DNA of 35,264 nt from NCBI GenBank assembly GCA_030684475.1, contig JAUXWB010000362.1:1-35264 (forward strand), read 5' to 3'. Shown in pieces: positions 25,266-34,209 of this stretch (its first letter is position 1; the number at the start of each line of letters is the position of its first letter). The stretch comes from Reyranella sp. (GTDB lineage: Bacteria > Pseudomonadota > Alphaproteobacteria > Reyranellales > Reyranellaceae). The position numbers and the translations under genes were made by a program. A model generated the notes under the pieces. That model worked only from the letters and a program-made list of their open reading frames with translations. It did not search any database and was not told where the DNA came from.

Positions 25266-26429
25266 ATGACAGAAATGAAAACCAGACCGCTCGACGGCCT
25301 GCGCGTCCTCGACTTCTCGACCACCATTGCCGGTCCGCACTGCGGCCGCCTGCTGGCCGACATGGGCGCCGATGTGATCAAGATCGAATCGCCCGAGGGC
25401 GACCTCATGCGGTCCCGGCCAGTGCAGCGCGACGGCGCCGGCACGATGTTCGGCCAGCTCAACGCCGGCAAACGCTCGATCGTGCTCGACCTCAAGAGAC
25501 CCGAGGCGATTGCCGCGGTGAAGAAACTCGTCGAGACCGTCGATATCGTGCTCGAGAATTACCGTCCAGGCGTGATGAAGCGCCTGGGCCTGGACTATCC
25601 CGAACTGGCCAGGATCAACCCCAGACTCATCTACGGCGCCATCTCGGGCTACGGCCAGACCGGGCCGGGCGCGGGCCGCCCCGCCTACGCGCCGGTGATC
25701 CACGCCTCGACCGGCTACGACATGGCGCACGCCTTTTACCAGCAGGGCCGCGAGCGACCGGACAATTGCGGCATCTTCGTCGCCGACTACGCGAGCGGCG
25801 CCTATGCGTTGGGCGGTATCCTGGCGGCACTGCACCAGCGGCATGTGACCGGGAAAGGCCAAATGGTCGACGTCTCGATGTTCGAGACCCTGGTCGGCAT
25901 GCTGCTGGGCGAAGTGAACCGTGCGCAGTTCGATTTCGACATGCCGTCGCGGCCGATGTACGGCCCCGTCGAGGCCAAGGACGGCTATGTCATGCTGGCC
26001 ACGGCGAGCGAGCGCACTTTCCAGGACATGGCGACGGCCGCCGGACGGCGCGACTGGCTGAGCGACCCGCGCTTCGAAAAGTATGCCGACCGGCGCATGA
26101 ACTGGGGCCAGTTCGTCGACGAATTCGAGGCCTGGTCGAGGACGATGACGGTCAAGGAGTGCGTCGCCGCGCTGGAGAAGCATGGCGTGCCCTGCTCACC
26201 CTACCTCACTGTCACGGAAGCCTTGAAAGACCCGCAGGTCGCCCATCGCGGCTCGCTCTGCACCATCGAGGACAGCGCCGGCACTTACAAGTCGCCGGCG
26301 CCGCCCTTCCGCTTCTCGGGCTCGCCCCTGCAAAGCGGGCCGAAGGTGGCGGCGCTGGGGGAGGACACCAGGAGCGTGCTCGCCGAAGCGGGCCTCAGCG
26401 CCGCCGAGATAGAGGCTCTTGTAAAGTGA
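25266..26429 (+). CDS. CaiB/BaiF (class III) CoA-transferase
   Basis: A 387-residue class III CoA-transferase, which moves CoA between carboxylic acids. GLRVLDFSTTIAGPHCGRLLADMGADVIKIE is the family's N-terminal hallmark (from residue 11). The catalytic aspartate is Asp174 in FVADYASGAYA, matching Asp169 of formyl-CoA transferase. GKGQMVDVSMFETLVGML and VPCSPYLTVTEALKDPQV follow. The ATG at 25266 is 4 bases after the EamA stop with no strong ribosome-binding site, so coupling is likely; an ATG three codons later is possible. It overlaps the next gene by four bases. Confidence 0.94.
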   Translation: MTEMKTRPLDGLRVLDFSTTIAGPHCGRLLADMGADVIKIESPEGDLMRSRPVQRDGAGTMFGQLNAGKRSIVLDLKRPEAIAAVKKLVETVDIVLENYRPGVMKRLGLDYPELARINPRLIYGAISGYGQTGPGAGRPAYAPVIHASTGYDMAHAFYQQGRERPDNCGIFVADYASGAYALGGILAALHQRHVTGKGQMVDVSMFETLVGMLLGEVNRAQFDFDMPSRPMYGPVEAKDGYVMLATASERTFQDMATAAGRRDWLSDPRFEKYADRRMNWGQFVDEFEAWSRTMTVKECVAALEKHGVPCSPYLTVTEALKDPQVAHRGSLCTIEDSAGTYKSPAPPFRFSGSPLQSGPKVAALGEDTRSVLAEAGLSAAEIEALVK

Positions 26430-27970
26430 TCGATCCGCGTACGCCCATCCTGGTTGGCTGTGGCCAGATTACCGACACGACGGGGGCGCCGTCGAGCGAT
26501 CGTTCGCGCGTCGCCTTCTGCGCCGAAGCAGCGGCGCTCGCGCTCGACGATACGGGGGCCGCGATCGGAGGCCACGCGCTCGGTCACGAGATCGACGCCA
26601 TTGCGGTGATGGAATTCTTCAGCGACATCAGCCCACGCTTCGCCTCGCCCTTCGGCCGCTCGAGTAATCCGCCCAGGAGCGTCGCCAACCGGCTGCATGC
26701 CCATCCCCGGCAGCTACTCTACAGCCACTCCGGCGGCAACATGCCCCAGTATCTGGTCAACCGCTTCGCCGAGGAGATCGCAAACGGCGAGACCGGGCTG
26801 GCCCTGATCTGCGGCGCCGAACTGCTGCGCAGCACGCAGATCGCGCGCCGGGCCGGACAAAAGATCGACTGGAACGAGGATCCTGGCGGCGAACCGGTGC
26901 GCATCGGCGACAAGCGCTTCGGCTTCAGCGACGAGGAAGCGCGCCACGAACTCAGGGCCGCGATTCATTTCTATCCATTGCTGGAGAACGCCATTCGCGG
27001 CGGGCTCGGACATGACGTCCAGAGCCACATGAAGGCGATGGGCCGGCTGTTCGAGCGTCTCGCCGCCGTGGCCAAGGCAAATCCGCTGGCGACGCGCCGC
27101 GAAGGCTATAGCGCCGAAGCCTTGTCGACGATCTCCGACGACAACCGCTGGATCTGCTTTCCCTATCCGCGCCTGATGAACGCCAACGCCATCATCGACC
27201 AGGCCGCCGCCGTCCTCATGACCTCGGTCGGCAAGGCGCGCGAATGGGGCATCCCACAGGACCGCTGGGTGTTCCTGCACGGCTGCGCCGACGGCACCGA
27301 CACCTGGGTGGTCTCGGAGCGCGAGAAGCTCGATACATCACCGGCGATCCGCGGTTGCGCGCGCATCGCGCTCGACATGGCTGGCAAGAAAATAGCCGAC
27401 GTCGGCGCCTTCGATCTCTACAGCTGCTTCCCTTCGGCGGTCGAAGTCGCAATGACCGAAATCGGCATCGCCGAGGACGATCCGCGGCCGATCAGCGTCA
27501 CCGGCGGCCTCCCCTTCTTCGGCGGCCCCGGCAACAACTACGTCACCCATTCCATCGCCGAGATGATGAATGTGGTGCGCAGGAAGCCCGGCTCGTTCGG
27601 CATGGTGACGGCCAACGGCAACTACCTCACCAAGCACTCCGCTGGCCTCTATTCGACCGAGCCGACCAAGGGGCCGTGGCGGCGCGAGGATCCCAAGAAA
27701 TTCCAGGCCGAGCTCGATGCCCGGCCGAAGCGCAAGGTTGAGACCAAACCGTCCGGCACCGGCACGGTAGAAACCTACTGCGTCACCTACGGCAAGGATG
27801 CCCCGGAACGCGGTTACATTCTTGGCCGGCTCGACACCTCTGGCGACCGCTTCGTCGCCATGGCGTCCAACGAGCCCGCAATCCTGACCGACATGCTGAC
27901 GCGCGAGCAGCTTGGGCGTAAGGTGTCGGTCTCCGATGAGGACGGTCGCAACGTCTTCCGCTCGATCTAG
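26426..27970 (+). CDS. Thiolase-like protein with TLP1-type C-terminal domain
   Basis: A 514-residue thiolase-superfamily protein with a GTG start that overlaps the CoA-transferase stop (GTGA). It starts TPILVGCGQITD and keeps thiolase landmarks such as GGNMPQYLVNRFAEEIANG, DLYSCFPSAVEVA and GGLPFFGGPGNNYVTHS. In the position of the usual nucleophilic Cys there is LYSHSGGNMP (98-107), with no Cys. The C-terminal 80 residues (GTVETYCVTY, ERGYILGRLD) resemble the extra domain of thiolase-like protein type 1. It may bind or act on acyl-CoA without classical Claisen chemistry. Often annotated acetyl-CoA acetyltransferase, which may be wrong. Confidence 0.85.
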   Translation: MIDPRTPILVGCGQITDTTGAPSSDRSRVAFCAEAAALALDDTGAAIGGHALGHEIDAIAVMEFFSDISPRFASPFGRSSNPPRSVANRLHAHPRQLLYSHSGGNMPQYLVNRFAEEIANGETGLALICGAELLRSTQIARRAGQKIDWNEDPGGEPVRIGDKRFGFSDEEARHELRAAIHFYPLLENAIRGGLGHDVQSHMKAMGRLFERLAAVAKANPLATRREGYSAEALSTISDDNRWICFPYPRLMNANAIIDQAAAVLMTSVGKAREWGIPQDRWVFLHGCADGTDTWVVSEREKLDTSPAIRGCARIALDMAGKKIADVGAFDLYSCFPSAVEVAMTEIGIAEDDPRPISVTGGLPFFGGPGNNYVTHSIAEMMNVVRRKPGSFGMVTANGNYLTKHSAGLYSTEPTKGPWRREDPKKFQAELDARPKRKVETKPSGTGTVETYCVTYGKDAPERGYILGRLDTSGDRFVAMASNEPAILTDMLTREQLGRKVSVSDEDGRNVFRSI

Positions 27971-27981
27971 GCGAGGAACAT

Positions 27982-28815
27982 ATGTCCAATATCCTCAGCG
28001 CGACTCAGATGGCCGAATTCGACGAAAAGGGATTCACCTATGCCCGCGGGCTGTTCGCGCCCGACGAAGTGAAACTCCTGACCCGCGCGATGGAGGAAGA
28101 TCCCGCCGTGCGCGACAGCATCCTCGACCGCCGCGACGGCGAGGGTCGCTCGACGCGCATTGCGCTGTGGAACCGCGCTGGCGACAGCGTCTATGGCCTG
28201 GCCGCCCGCACGCACCGGATGGTCGATACGTCGGCTGCCCTGCTGGGCGGACCGGTCTATCACTATCAATCGAAGCTCACGGCCAAGGAGCCCGAAGTCG
28301 GCGGCGCCTGGGAATGGCACCAGGACTACGGCTACTGGTATTACAACGGCTGCCTCCGGCCCGACCTGCTGTCGGTCATGATCGCCTTGGATAAGACCGA
28401 CCGGAACAACGGCTGCCTGCAGATCGCCACCGGCTCGCACCGGCTCGGCCGCATCGATCACACGCCGCTGTCGCCGACCCAGAACGAGGTCGACCCCAAG
28501 CGCATGCCGCATATCCTCGAGAAATGCCCGATCGAGTATTGCGAGCTGGAGGCCGGCGACGCGTTGATCTTCCACTGCAACGCCATCCACCGCTCCGACG
28601 CCAACCGCTCGGCCAACCGGCGCTGGACACTGCTGATCTGCTACAACCGCGTCGACAACGACACCTTCACCAGGGTCGACGACCGCTACTACGTGCCGCT
28701 GGAGCCGGTCGACGACGAGGCCATCCGCCGGGCCGGCCTGCGTTTCGCCCGTGGCGACGGCCAGGAGCACTTCGCCAGCAAGCCTTACGTGCCGGATCTT
28801 CGGAAAGCCTCGTAG
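27982..28815 (+). CDS. Phytanoyl-CoA dioxygenase (PhyH) family protein
   Basis: A 277-residue Fe(II)/2-oxoglutarate oxygenase. The iron facial triad is His113 and Asp115 in WHQDYGYWYYNG and His203 in HCNAIHRSDANRS; Arg213 or Arg214 should hold 2-oxoglutarate. GCLQIATGSHRLGRIDH matches the family core. The substrate could be an acyl-CoA, given the CoA-transferase and thiolase-like genes before it, but PhyH proteins also act on free acids and other metabolites; it does not carry the ectoine hydroxylase signature. A GAGGAA ribosome-binding site sits just before the ATG, 11 bases after the previous stop. Confidence 0.92.
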   Translation: MSNILSATQMAEFDEKGFTYARGLFAPDEVKLLTRAMEEDPAVRDSILDRRDGEGRSTRIALWNRAGDSVYGLAARTHRMVDTSAALLGGPVYHYQSKLTAKEPEVGGAWEWHQDYGYWYYNGCLRPDLLSVMIALDKTDRNNGCLQIATGSHRLGRIDHTPLSPTQNEVDPKRMPHILEKCPIEYCELEAGDALIFHCNAIHRSDANRSANRRWTLLICYNRVDNDTFTRVDDRYYVPLEPVDDEAIRRAGLRFARGDGQEHFASKPYVPDLRKAS

Positions 28816-28829
28816 GCCGATTTCAGTCG

Positions 28830-29303
28830 ATGGAGATCCGCAAGTCGAACGCTTCCGATCTCGAGGCGGTCGTCGCTCTCGTCGAACGCCAGCGCCACCA
28901 ATATCAGAAGTATCAGCCGACATTCTGGCGCAAGGCCGCCGACTCGGCCGAAACGACGCGAGGCTTCTTCACCAAGCTGCGGTCTGAACAGGAGACGTTC
29001 TTCCTGGTCGCGATCGAGGGTAGCCAGTTGCAGGGCTTTCTGATCGCCCGAAAGTTTCCCACCCCTCCGGTGTTCGCGCCGGACGGCGACATCTATCTAG
29101 TCGACGACTTCTGCGTCCTCGAACCGCATCACTGGCTGACGGTCGGCGAGGCCCTGCTCTCGCACGCCTCTACACTGATCCACGAGGCCGGCGCGGCCCA
29201 GATCGTGGTGATCGGCGCCGATCGCGATCTCGCCAAGGCAGAGATGCTCCGCCGATCCGACCTGACCATTGCATCGAACTGGTGGACGAAACCCTTGAAG
29301 TGA
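28830..29303 (+). CDS. GNAT-family N-acetyltransferase-like protein
   Basis: A 157-residue protein with the GNAT layout: MEIRKSNASDLEAVVALVE at the start, the central IYLVDDFCV strand (about 87-97) and a helix LTVGEALLSHASTLIHEAG. The usual R/Q-x-x-G-x-G acetyl-CoA loop is not evident (PHHWLTVGEAL instead), so catalysis is uncertain. It is the last gene of the operon, 14 bases after phyH, and ends 10 bases from the convergent valS stop. Confidence 0.75.
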   Translation: MEIRKSNASDLEAVVALVERQRHQYQKYQPTFWRKAADSAETTRGFFTKLRSEQETFFLVAIEGSQLQGFLIARKFPTPPVFAPDGDIYLVDDFCVLEPHHWLTVGEALLSHASTLIHEAGAAQIVVIGADRDLAKAEMLRRSDLTIASNWWTKPLK

Positions 29304-29313
29304 GCACTCCGCG

Positions 29314-31998
29314 CTAGGCGCCGAGACGCTCCAGTGCCGTGCTCAGGCGGGTCCGGGTCTGCTCGGCCTGGCTGCGGCGTTCGCGCTGCTCCTCGACCAC
29401 CTCTTCCGGCGCACGCGAAACGAAGGCCGCGTTGCCGAGCTTGGCGTCGATCTTGCCGACCTCGTCGGTCAGCTTCTTGATCTCCTTCTGCAGGCGAGCG
29501 CCCTCGGCCTTGAGGTCGATCACCTCGCCGACCGGCAGCGCATAGGTCGCCTCGCCCACCACGATCTGCAGCGACGCCTTGGGTGCCGCCATGGCGGCCT
29601 CGAGGCCTTCGATGCGCGACAGGCGCTCGATGGCTGCCCGATGCGTCTCGAGCCTGGTCGCCGTCGTCGCGTTGCCGCCGATCACCAGAAGTTTGAGCTT
29701 GGCTCCGGCCGGCACGTTCAACTCGGCGCGCGCCGAGCGGATGTCGGAGATCAGCTTCACTAGCCAACCCATTTCGGCGTCGGCAGCGGCATCCAGGGCC
29801 GCGGGCACCGGCCAGGGCTGGCCGATCAGCGGGCCATGCTCGGCGCGATGACCGAGCTTGTCCCACAGTTCCTCGGTGATGAACGGCATCACCGGATGCA
29901 TCAGCTTCACCGTCTCGCGCAGCACATAGGCCGTGACGGCGCGCGTCTCGTCCTTCTCGGGGCCGTCGGCGCTCAACTTGTCGAGGATCGGCTTGGTCAA
30001 CTCGACATACCAGTCGCAGACCACGCCCCAGACGAACTCGTAGAGCGTGTTGGCGGCCTCGTTCAGCCGGAAGTCGGCCATTGCCCTGTCGATGGCGATG
30101 TTGGCGCGCGCGAGTTCGCCCAGCATCCACTTGTTGACGGTGAGATTCACCGACGAAGGATCGAAACCTTTCGGCAGCGCCGCACCGTTCATCTCGGCAA
30201 AGCGCGTCGCGTTCCAGAGCTTGGTCGCGAAATTGCGCGCGCCCTCGACCCGGGCCGGAGCCAGGCGCAGCCGGCCGGCCTGCGAGGCCGCGAGCGAGGT
30301 CATGGTGAAGCGCAGCGCATCGGCGCCGTACTTGTCGATCAGCTCCAGGGGATCGATCACGTTCCCCTTGGACTTCGACATCTTCTGGCCCTTCTCGTCC
30401 GTTACCAGCCCGTGCAGGTAGACGGTGCGGAACGGCACCTCCTTCATGAAGTACGAGCCCATCATCATCATGCGAGCGACCCAGAAGAATAGGATGTCCC
30501 AGCCGGTCACCAGCACGCTGGTCGGGTAGTACTTCGCGAGTTCCGGCGTCTGCTCGGGCCAGCCGAGCGTCGAGAACGGCCACAGGGCCGAGCTGAACCA
30601 GGTGTCGAGCACGTCGGGATCGCGCTCCAGCGGCACGTCCTTGCCGTAGTGCCTCAGGGCCTCGGCTTTTGCCTCGTCCTGCGACAGCGCCACGAACACT
30701 TGTCTGTCCGGCCCGTACCAGGCCGGGATCTGGTGCCCCCACCAGAGCTGGCGCGACACGCACCACGGCTGGATGTTCTCCATCCAGCGGAAGAACTCGT
30801 CTCGTCCGCGCTCGGGCACGAATTTCACGCGGCCGTCACGGGCTGCCGCGAGCGGTTCCTCGGCGAGCTTCTTGGCGTCGGCATACCATTGCTCGGTGAG
30901 ATAGGGCTCGACCGGCACGCCGCCACGATCGCCATAAGGCACCGCGTGAGTGTGCGGCTCGATCTTTTCGACGAGGCCCAGTTCCTCGATCTCCGCCACG
31001 ATCTTCTTGCGGGCGTCGAAGCGGTCGAGGCCGCGAAATTTCTCCGGCGCGTTCTCGTTCACGCGCGCGAACTTGTCGAAGATGTTGATCGCCTCGAGCT
31101 TGTGGCGTCGGCCGACCTCGAAGTCGTTGAAGTCGTGCGCCGGCGTGATCTTCACCGCACCCGAGCCCTTCTCGGGATCGGAGTACTCATCGGCAACGAT
31201 CGGAATGCGGCGGCCGACCAGCGGCAGCACGGCGTGCTTACCGATCAGGTGCTTCCACTTGGGATCGTCGGGATGCACGGCGATGCCCGTGTCACCCAGC
31301 ATCGTCTCGGGGCGCGTCGTGGCCACGACGATGTACTCGTCGCTGCCCTCGATCGGATATTTGAAATACCAGAGATGCCCCCTCACCTCGCGCGACTCGA
31401 CCTCGAGGTCGGAGATCGCCGTCAGCATCTTGGGGTCCCAGTTGACCAGCCTGAGGTCCTTGTAGATCAGCCCGGCTTTGAAGAGATCGACGAACACATT
31501 CAGGACGGCCTACGACAGGCCGTCGTCCATTGTGAAGCGCTCGCTGCTCCAGTCGCACGAGGCGCCAAGGCGGCGGAGCTGCCCGGTGATGGTGCCGCCC
31601 GAAAAAGCCTTCCACTCCCAGACCTTGGCCAGGAATTCCTCGCGATTCAGCAGCTTCTTGTTGGCGTCGTTCCTAGCGGCGCCCTCGACCGCGAGGCCGA
31701 TGCCCTCCTGCTCGAGGTTGCGAACCACGACCATCTGGGTAGCGATGCCGGCATGGTCGGTGCCGGGTTGCCACAGCACGTCGTCGCCCTTCATACGGCG
31801 CCAGCGGATCAGCACGTCCTGCAGCGTGTTGTCTAGGGCGTGGCCCATGTGCAGGCTGCCCGTAACGTTGGGCGGCGGGATGACGATGCAATAGGGCGGC
31901 TTGGCTGACTCCGGATGGGCACGGAAAGCCCCAGCCTGTTCCCACTCGGGGTAGCGGCGGGCCTCGATTTCCTTGGGGTCGTAGGTCTTGTCGAGCAT
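29314..31998 (-). CDS. valS: Valyl-tRNA synthetase, interrupted by an in-frame TAG at codon 163
   Basis: The full frame has 894 codons, normal for ValS, which charges tRNA-Val. [15 protein letters not shown] holds HMGH at residues 50-53, and KMSKS is at 539-543. [17 protein letters not shown], the editing-domain sequences and the C-terminal tRNA-arm coiled coil are intact. Codon 163 is TAG in [22 protein letters not shown], a position usually held by a polar or basic residue such as Lys, Arg or Asn. The rest is undamaged on both sides. Without suppression it would give a 162-residue fragment with HIGH; a GTG at 31495-31497 (12 bases past the TAG) could restart the 727-residue remainder. ValS is essential, so error, suppression or a second copy must be considered. 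Confidence 0.9.
31510..31512 (-). other. In-frame TAG within valS
   Basis: Minus-strand TCG-TAG-GCC at codon 163 of valS. TAG also ends recG, the DUF4139 gene, the SufU-like gene and the Rieske gene at the expected C-termini, so TAG is a genuine stop in this genome and not reassigned. Confidence 0.85.
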
Positions 31999-32032
31999 CT
32001 CTTGCCTTATAAACGAAAACGCCCCCTCAACG

Positions 32033-32057
32033 AAAAAGCCACGGCGGGCGCCGTGGC
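32033..32057 (-). terminator. Rho-independent terminator between popZ and valS
   Basis: An 8-bp perfect stem (GCCACGGC with GCCGTGGC) around a 4-base loop at 32038-32057 is followed on the minus strand by five T residues (32033-32037). A second pair of 7-base arms (CCCTCAA at 32024-32030 with TTGAGGG at 32064-32070) encloses it. It would end the tolC-popZ transcript, leaving valS to its own promoter in the roughly 35 bases before its ATG. Confidence 0.8.
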
Positions 32058-32082
32058 GTTGGATTGAGGGCGGCGCCTGTGG

Positions 32083-32673
32083 TTAGCGGCGTGTCAGCCG
32101 GACGATCTCGCGTTCGACGAACCGTTCGACCATCGGCGGCAGGTTGCGGTCGAGCCACTCCTTCAGCATCGGCCGCAGCATCTCCTTCACCAGGTCCTCG
32201 ATGGTCTTGCCATTCGCGTCAATGGCTGGCCCCGCCTCCGGCGCGGCGGGTGGCGGCACGCTTTCCTGGACGACCTGGTTGAGCCGGGCAAACGCCGAGC
32301 TGGCGACGCCGACTGCGCCCGAGCCTACGAGGGCGCTGTCCGGTGGCTGCTCGAAGGACGGCTGCGGCATCTCCGCCGCGCGCGCCGGATCGATCCGCGG
32401 CAGCGGGATCGGCACCGGCCGGGACGCCGCCGTGCCGGACGTCGGCTCTTCTATGAGATCGGTCAGGAGAAGGACGTCGTCGCTGCCTGGACCGCGCACA
32501 GCCCCGGTCGGCGGCGAATCGGCGGGCGGAACGACGGCCGGGCGGGCAGATTGACTGAGAGCTTGCTGGTTGCCGACCTGGGCGCGCGCTTCGTCGTCGG
32601 AAATGATCCTGCGGATGGACGCGAGGATGTCATCCATCGACGGATCGTTGTTCGTGTTCCTGGCATCGCTCAT
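32083..32673 (-). CDS. popZ: Polar organizing protein PopZ-like (DUF2497)
   Basis: A 196-residue protein with the PopZ layout. The N-terminal SMDDILASIRRIISDDE motif (residues 12-28) binds client proteins. A proline- and acid-rich linker (about 35-140) follows. The C-terminal TIEDLVKEMLRPMLKEWLDR and VERFVEREIVRLTRR helices (about 155-196) drive oligomerisation. In Caulobacter PopZ forms a polar matrix that anchors the centromere. The tolC stop overlaps the start (ATGA), and valS lies downstream across a terminator, the usual alphaproteobacterial order. Confidence 0.92.
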   Translation of the reverse strand: MSDARNTNNDPSMDDILASIRRIISDDEARAQVGNQQALSQSARPAVVPPADSPPTGAVRGPGSDDVLLLTDLIEEPTSGTAASRPVPIPLPRIDPARAAEMPQPSFEQPPDSALVGSGAVGVASSAFARLNQVVQESVPPPAAPEAGPAIDANGKTIEDLVKEMLRPMLKEWLDRNLPPMVERFVEREIVRLTRR

Positions 32674-34118
32674 CTGCTGCTGCCCCCCGCGGCGGGACTG
32701 CCGGTCGACGTGGTGCCCGTTGCGGCGGGGCTCCCGGCATCGCCGTTGCCCCAGCCGATCCAACGGGAACCGACGTCGTTATAGTACCTCTCTTCGTCGT
32801 AATATTCGACCGGAAGACTGAGGGTCCGCGCCGTCAGGCGGCCGATGCCGCTGAGGACCCCATAGTACGATACCTGAACGTCACGGCGCGCCTGGATGAG
32901 GTTGACTTGGGAATTGAGAAGTTCCTGCTCGGCGTTCAGGACGTCGAGCGTGGTGCGGGACCCGACCAGGGCCTCCTGCCGCACGCCGTTCAGGGCGACT
33001 TCATTGGCCCGGACCTGGGCCTCGAAAGAGGTCACCCGCGAGCGCGACGAGTCGAGCTGTCGCCAGGCGCGGATGACGTTCTCCGCCACGGCCCGGCGCG
33101 CGCTGTCGAGTTCGCTGCGCCGCTGCGCGACCAGCTGCTTCGCCTGCCTGATCTTCGACCACTCGCCACCGCCCTGGTAGATCGGAATCGTGGCCTGAAC
33201 GCCGAGGATGTAGTTGTAGTACTTGTCCCCGGGGTATTGCACGTCGAACTGCTGCTGGATCGTGCCGACGAGATTTACCTGGGGCAGCAGGTCGCCGACT
33301 GCGCTGTTCACGCCGTAGCTCGCGGCCGAAATGCGGTATTGCGCGCTGACGGAGCGCGCCCCTCCGTCCATCGCGAGCGCCACGGCTTCTTCCTCGCTGC
33401 CCGGCAGCCCGCCGACGAGCGGGATTTCCCCCAGCTTGCCCGGCTTCGCGCCGACCGTGCGCTGGAAGGCGGCCTCCGCGATTCGAACCTGGGTGTCGGC
33501 CTGGACGAGGTCGGCCTTGGCCAATTCCAGTCGCGCTTCGGCCTGCGACACGTCGGTGATCGTCAGCTCGCCGACACGGAAGCGCTCCCTCGTAGCATCG
33601 AGCTGCTGCACGAGAACCCGGACGTTGTTTTGCCGGGCGTCGGCGATCGCGATGTTCTGGACCAGATCGGCATAGGACGTCACCGCGGACAAGAGAACGG
33701 TCTGCTCGGTGTCCGCGAGCGACGCGCGCTGCGCCTGGATATTGGCCTGGGCCTGCTTGGTTTCGGCGGCAGTCTTGCCGCCGCGAAACAGCGGCTGGGT
33801 CAGCTGGACCGTCGTGTTCCGGCCGTTCAGCGTGGCGAACGAGTTCGGCGACACCACCGGGTAATTGGCATCGATGTTCTTGTTGTAGTTCAGCGACACC
33901 GTCACCCGGGGCCGCCAGTTCGCGACCGCCTGGGCGAGCGTTTCATCGGTCTGCCGCAGCAGCGCCCGGCTCGCGAGAAGATCCGGATTGCTGTTGTAGG
34001 TCGTCGACAGAGTCTCGATCAGGCTCTGCGACCAGGCGTTCGACGTCGTGCCCAATCCCAGCGCAAGCGCAAGCCCCACCGCTTTGCGAGCGTGACCTAA
34101 ACCAAGCCGGATACGCAT
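32670..34118 (-). CDS. tolC: TolC-family outer membrane channel protein
   Basis: A 482-residue outer-membrane efflux protein. The signal peptide (MRIRLGLGHARKAVGLALAL, then up to NAWS-Q) spans about 30 residues. The two OEP repeats follow: SLIETLSTTYNSNPDLLASRA begins the first, RFRVGELTITDVSQAEARLE is the typical repeat border, and VRQEALVGSRTTLDVLNAEQELL occurs in the second. The C-terminal 30 residues are Gly/Ser/Thr-rich. It forms trimeric tunnels for type I secretion or RND efflux; the partner genes are not in the window. A GAGAG site lies before the ATG. Confidence 0.94.
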   Translation of the reverse strand: MRIRLGLGHARKAVGLALALGLGTTSNAWSQSLIETLSTTYNSNPDLLASRALLRQTDETLAQAVANWRPRVTVSLNYNKNIDANYPVVSPNSFATLNGRNTTVQLTQPLFRGGKTAAETKQAQANIQAQRASLADTEQTVLLSAVTSYADLVQNIAIADARQNNVRVLVQQLDATRERFRVGELTITDVSQAEARLELAKADLVQADTQVRIAEAAFQRTVGAKPGKLGEIPLVGGLPGSEEEAVALAMDGGARSVSAQYRISAASYGVNSAVGDLLPQVNLVGTIQQQFDVQYPGDKYYNYILGVQATIPIYQGGGEWSKIRQAKQLVAQRRSELDSARRAVAENVIRAWRQLDSSRSRVTSFEAQVRANEVALNGVRQEALVGSRTTLDVLNAEQELLNSQVNLIQARRDVQVSYYGVLSGIGRLTARTLSLPVEYYDEERYYNDVGSRWIGWGNGDAGSPAATGTTSTGSPAAGGSSR

Positions 34119-34209
34119 TGAATTACTCTCATGTGTGGGAGAGACCCTACCACTGGCGGAACAGGCTTTGGTAGCCCCCGATCCGGTCGCGAGGCCGGGT
34201 CAGTCCGTA

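Noticed and set aside
25766..26425. Long N-terminal extension of the thiolase-like gene
   Set aside because: It lies entirely over the CoA-transferase in another frame; homology begins at the GTG at 26426.
31510..31512. TAG as a generally reassigned sense codon
   Set aside because: recG, the DUF4139 gene, the SufU-like gene and the Rieske gene all end with TAG at the expected place.
30649..31836. Plus-strand 395-codon frame opposite valS
   Set aside because: Antisense shadow; the valS reading has motifs on both sides.
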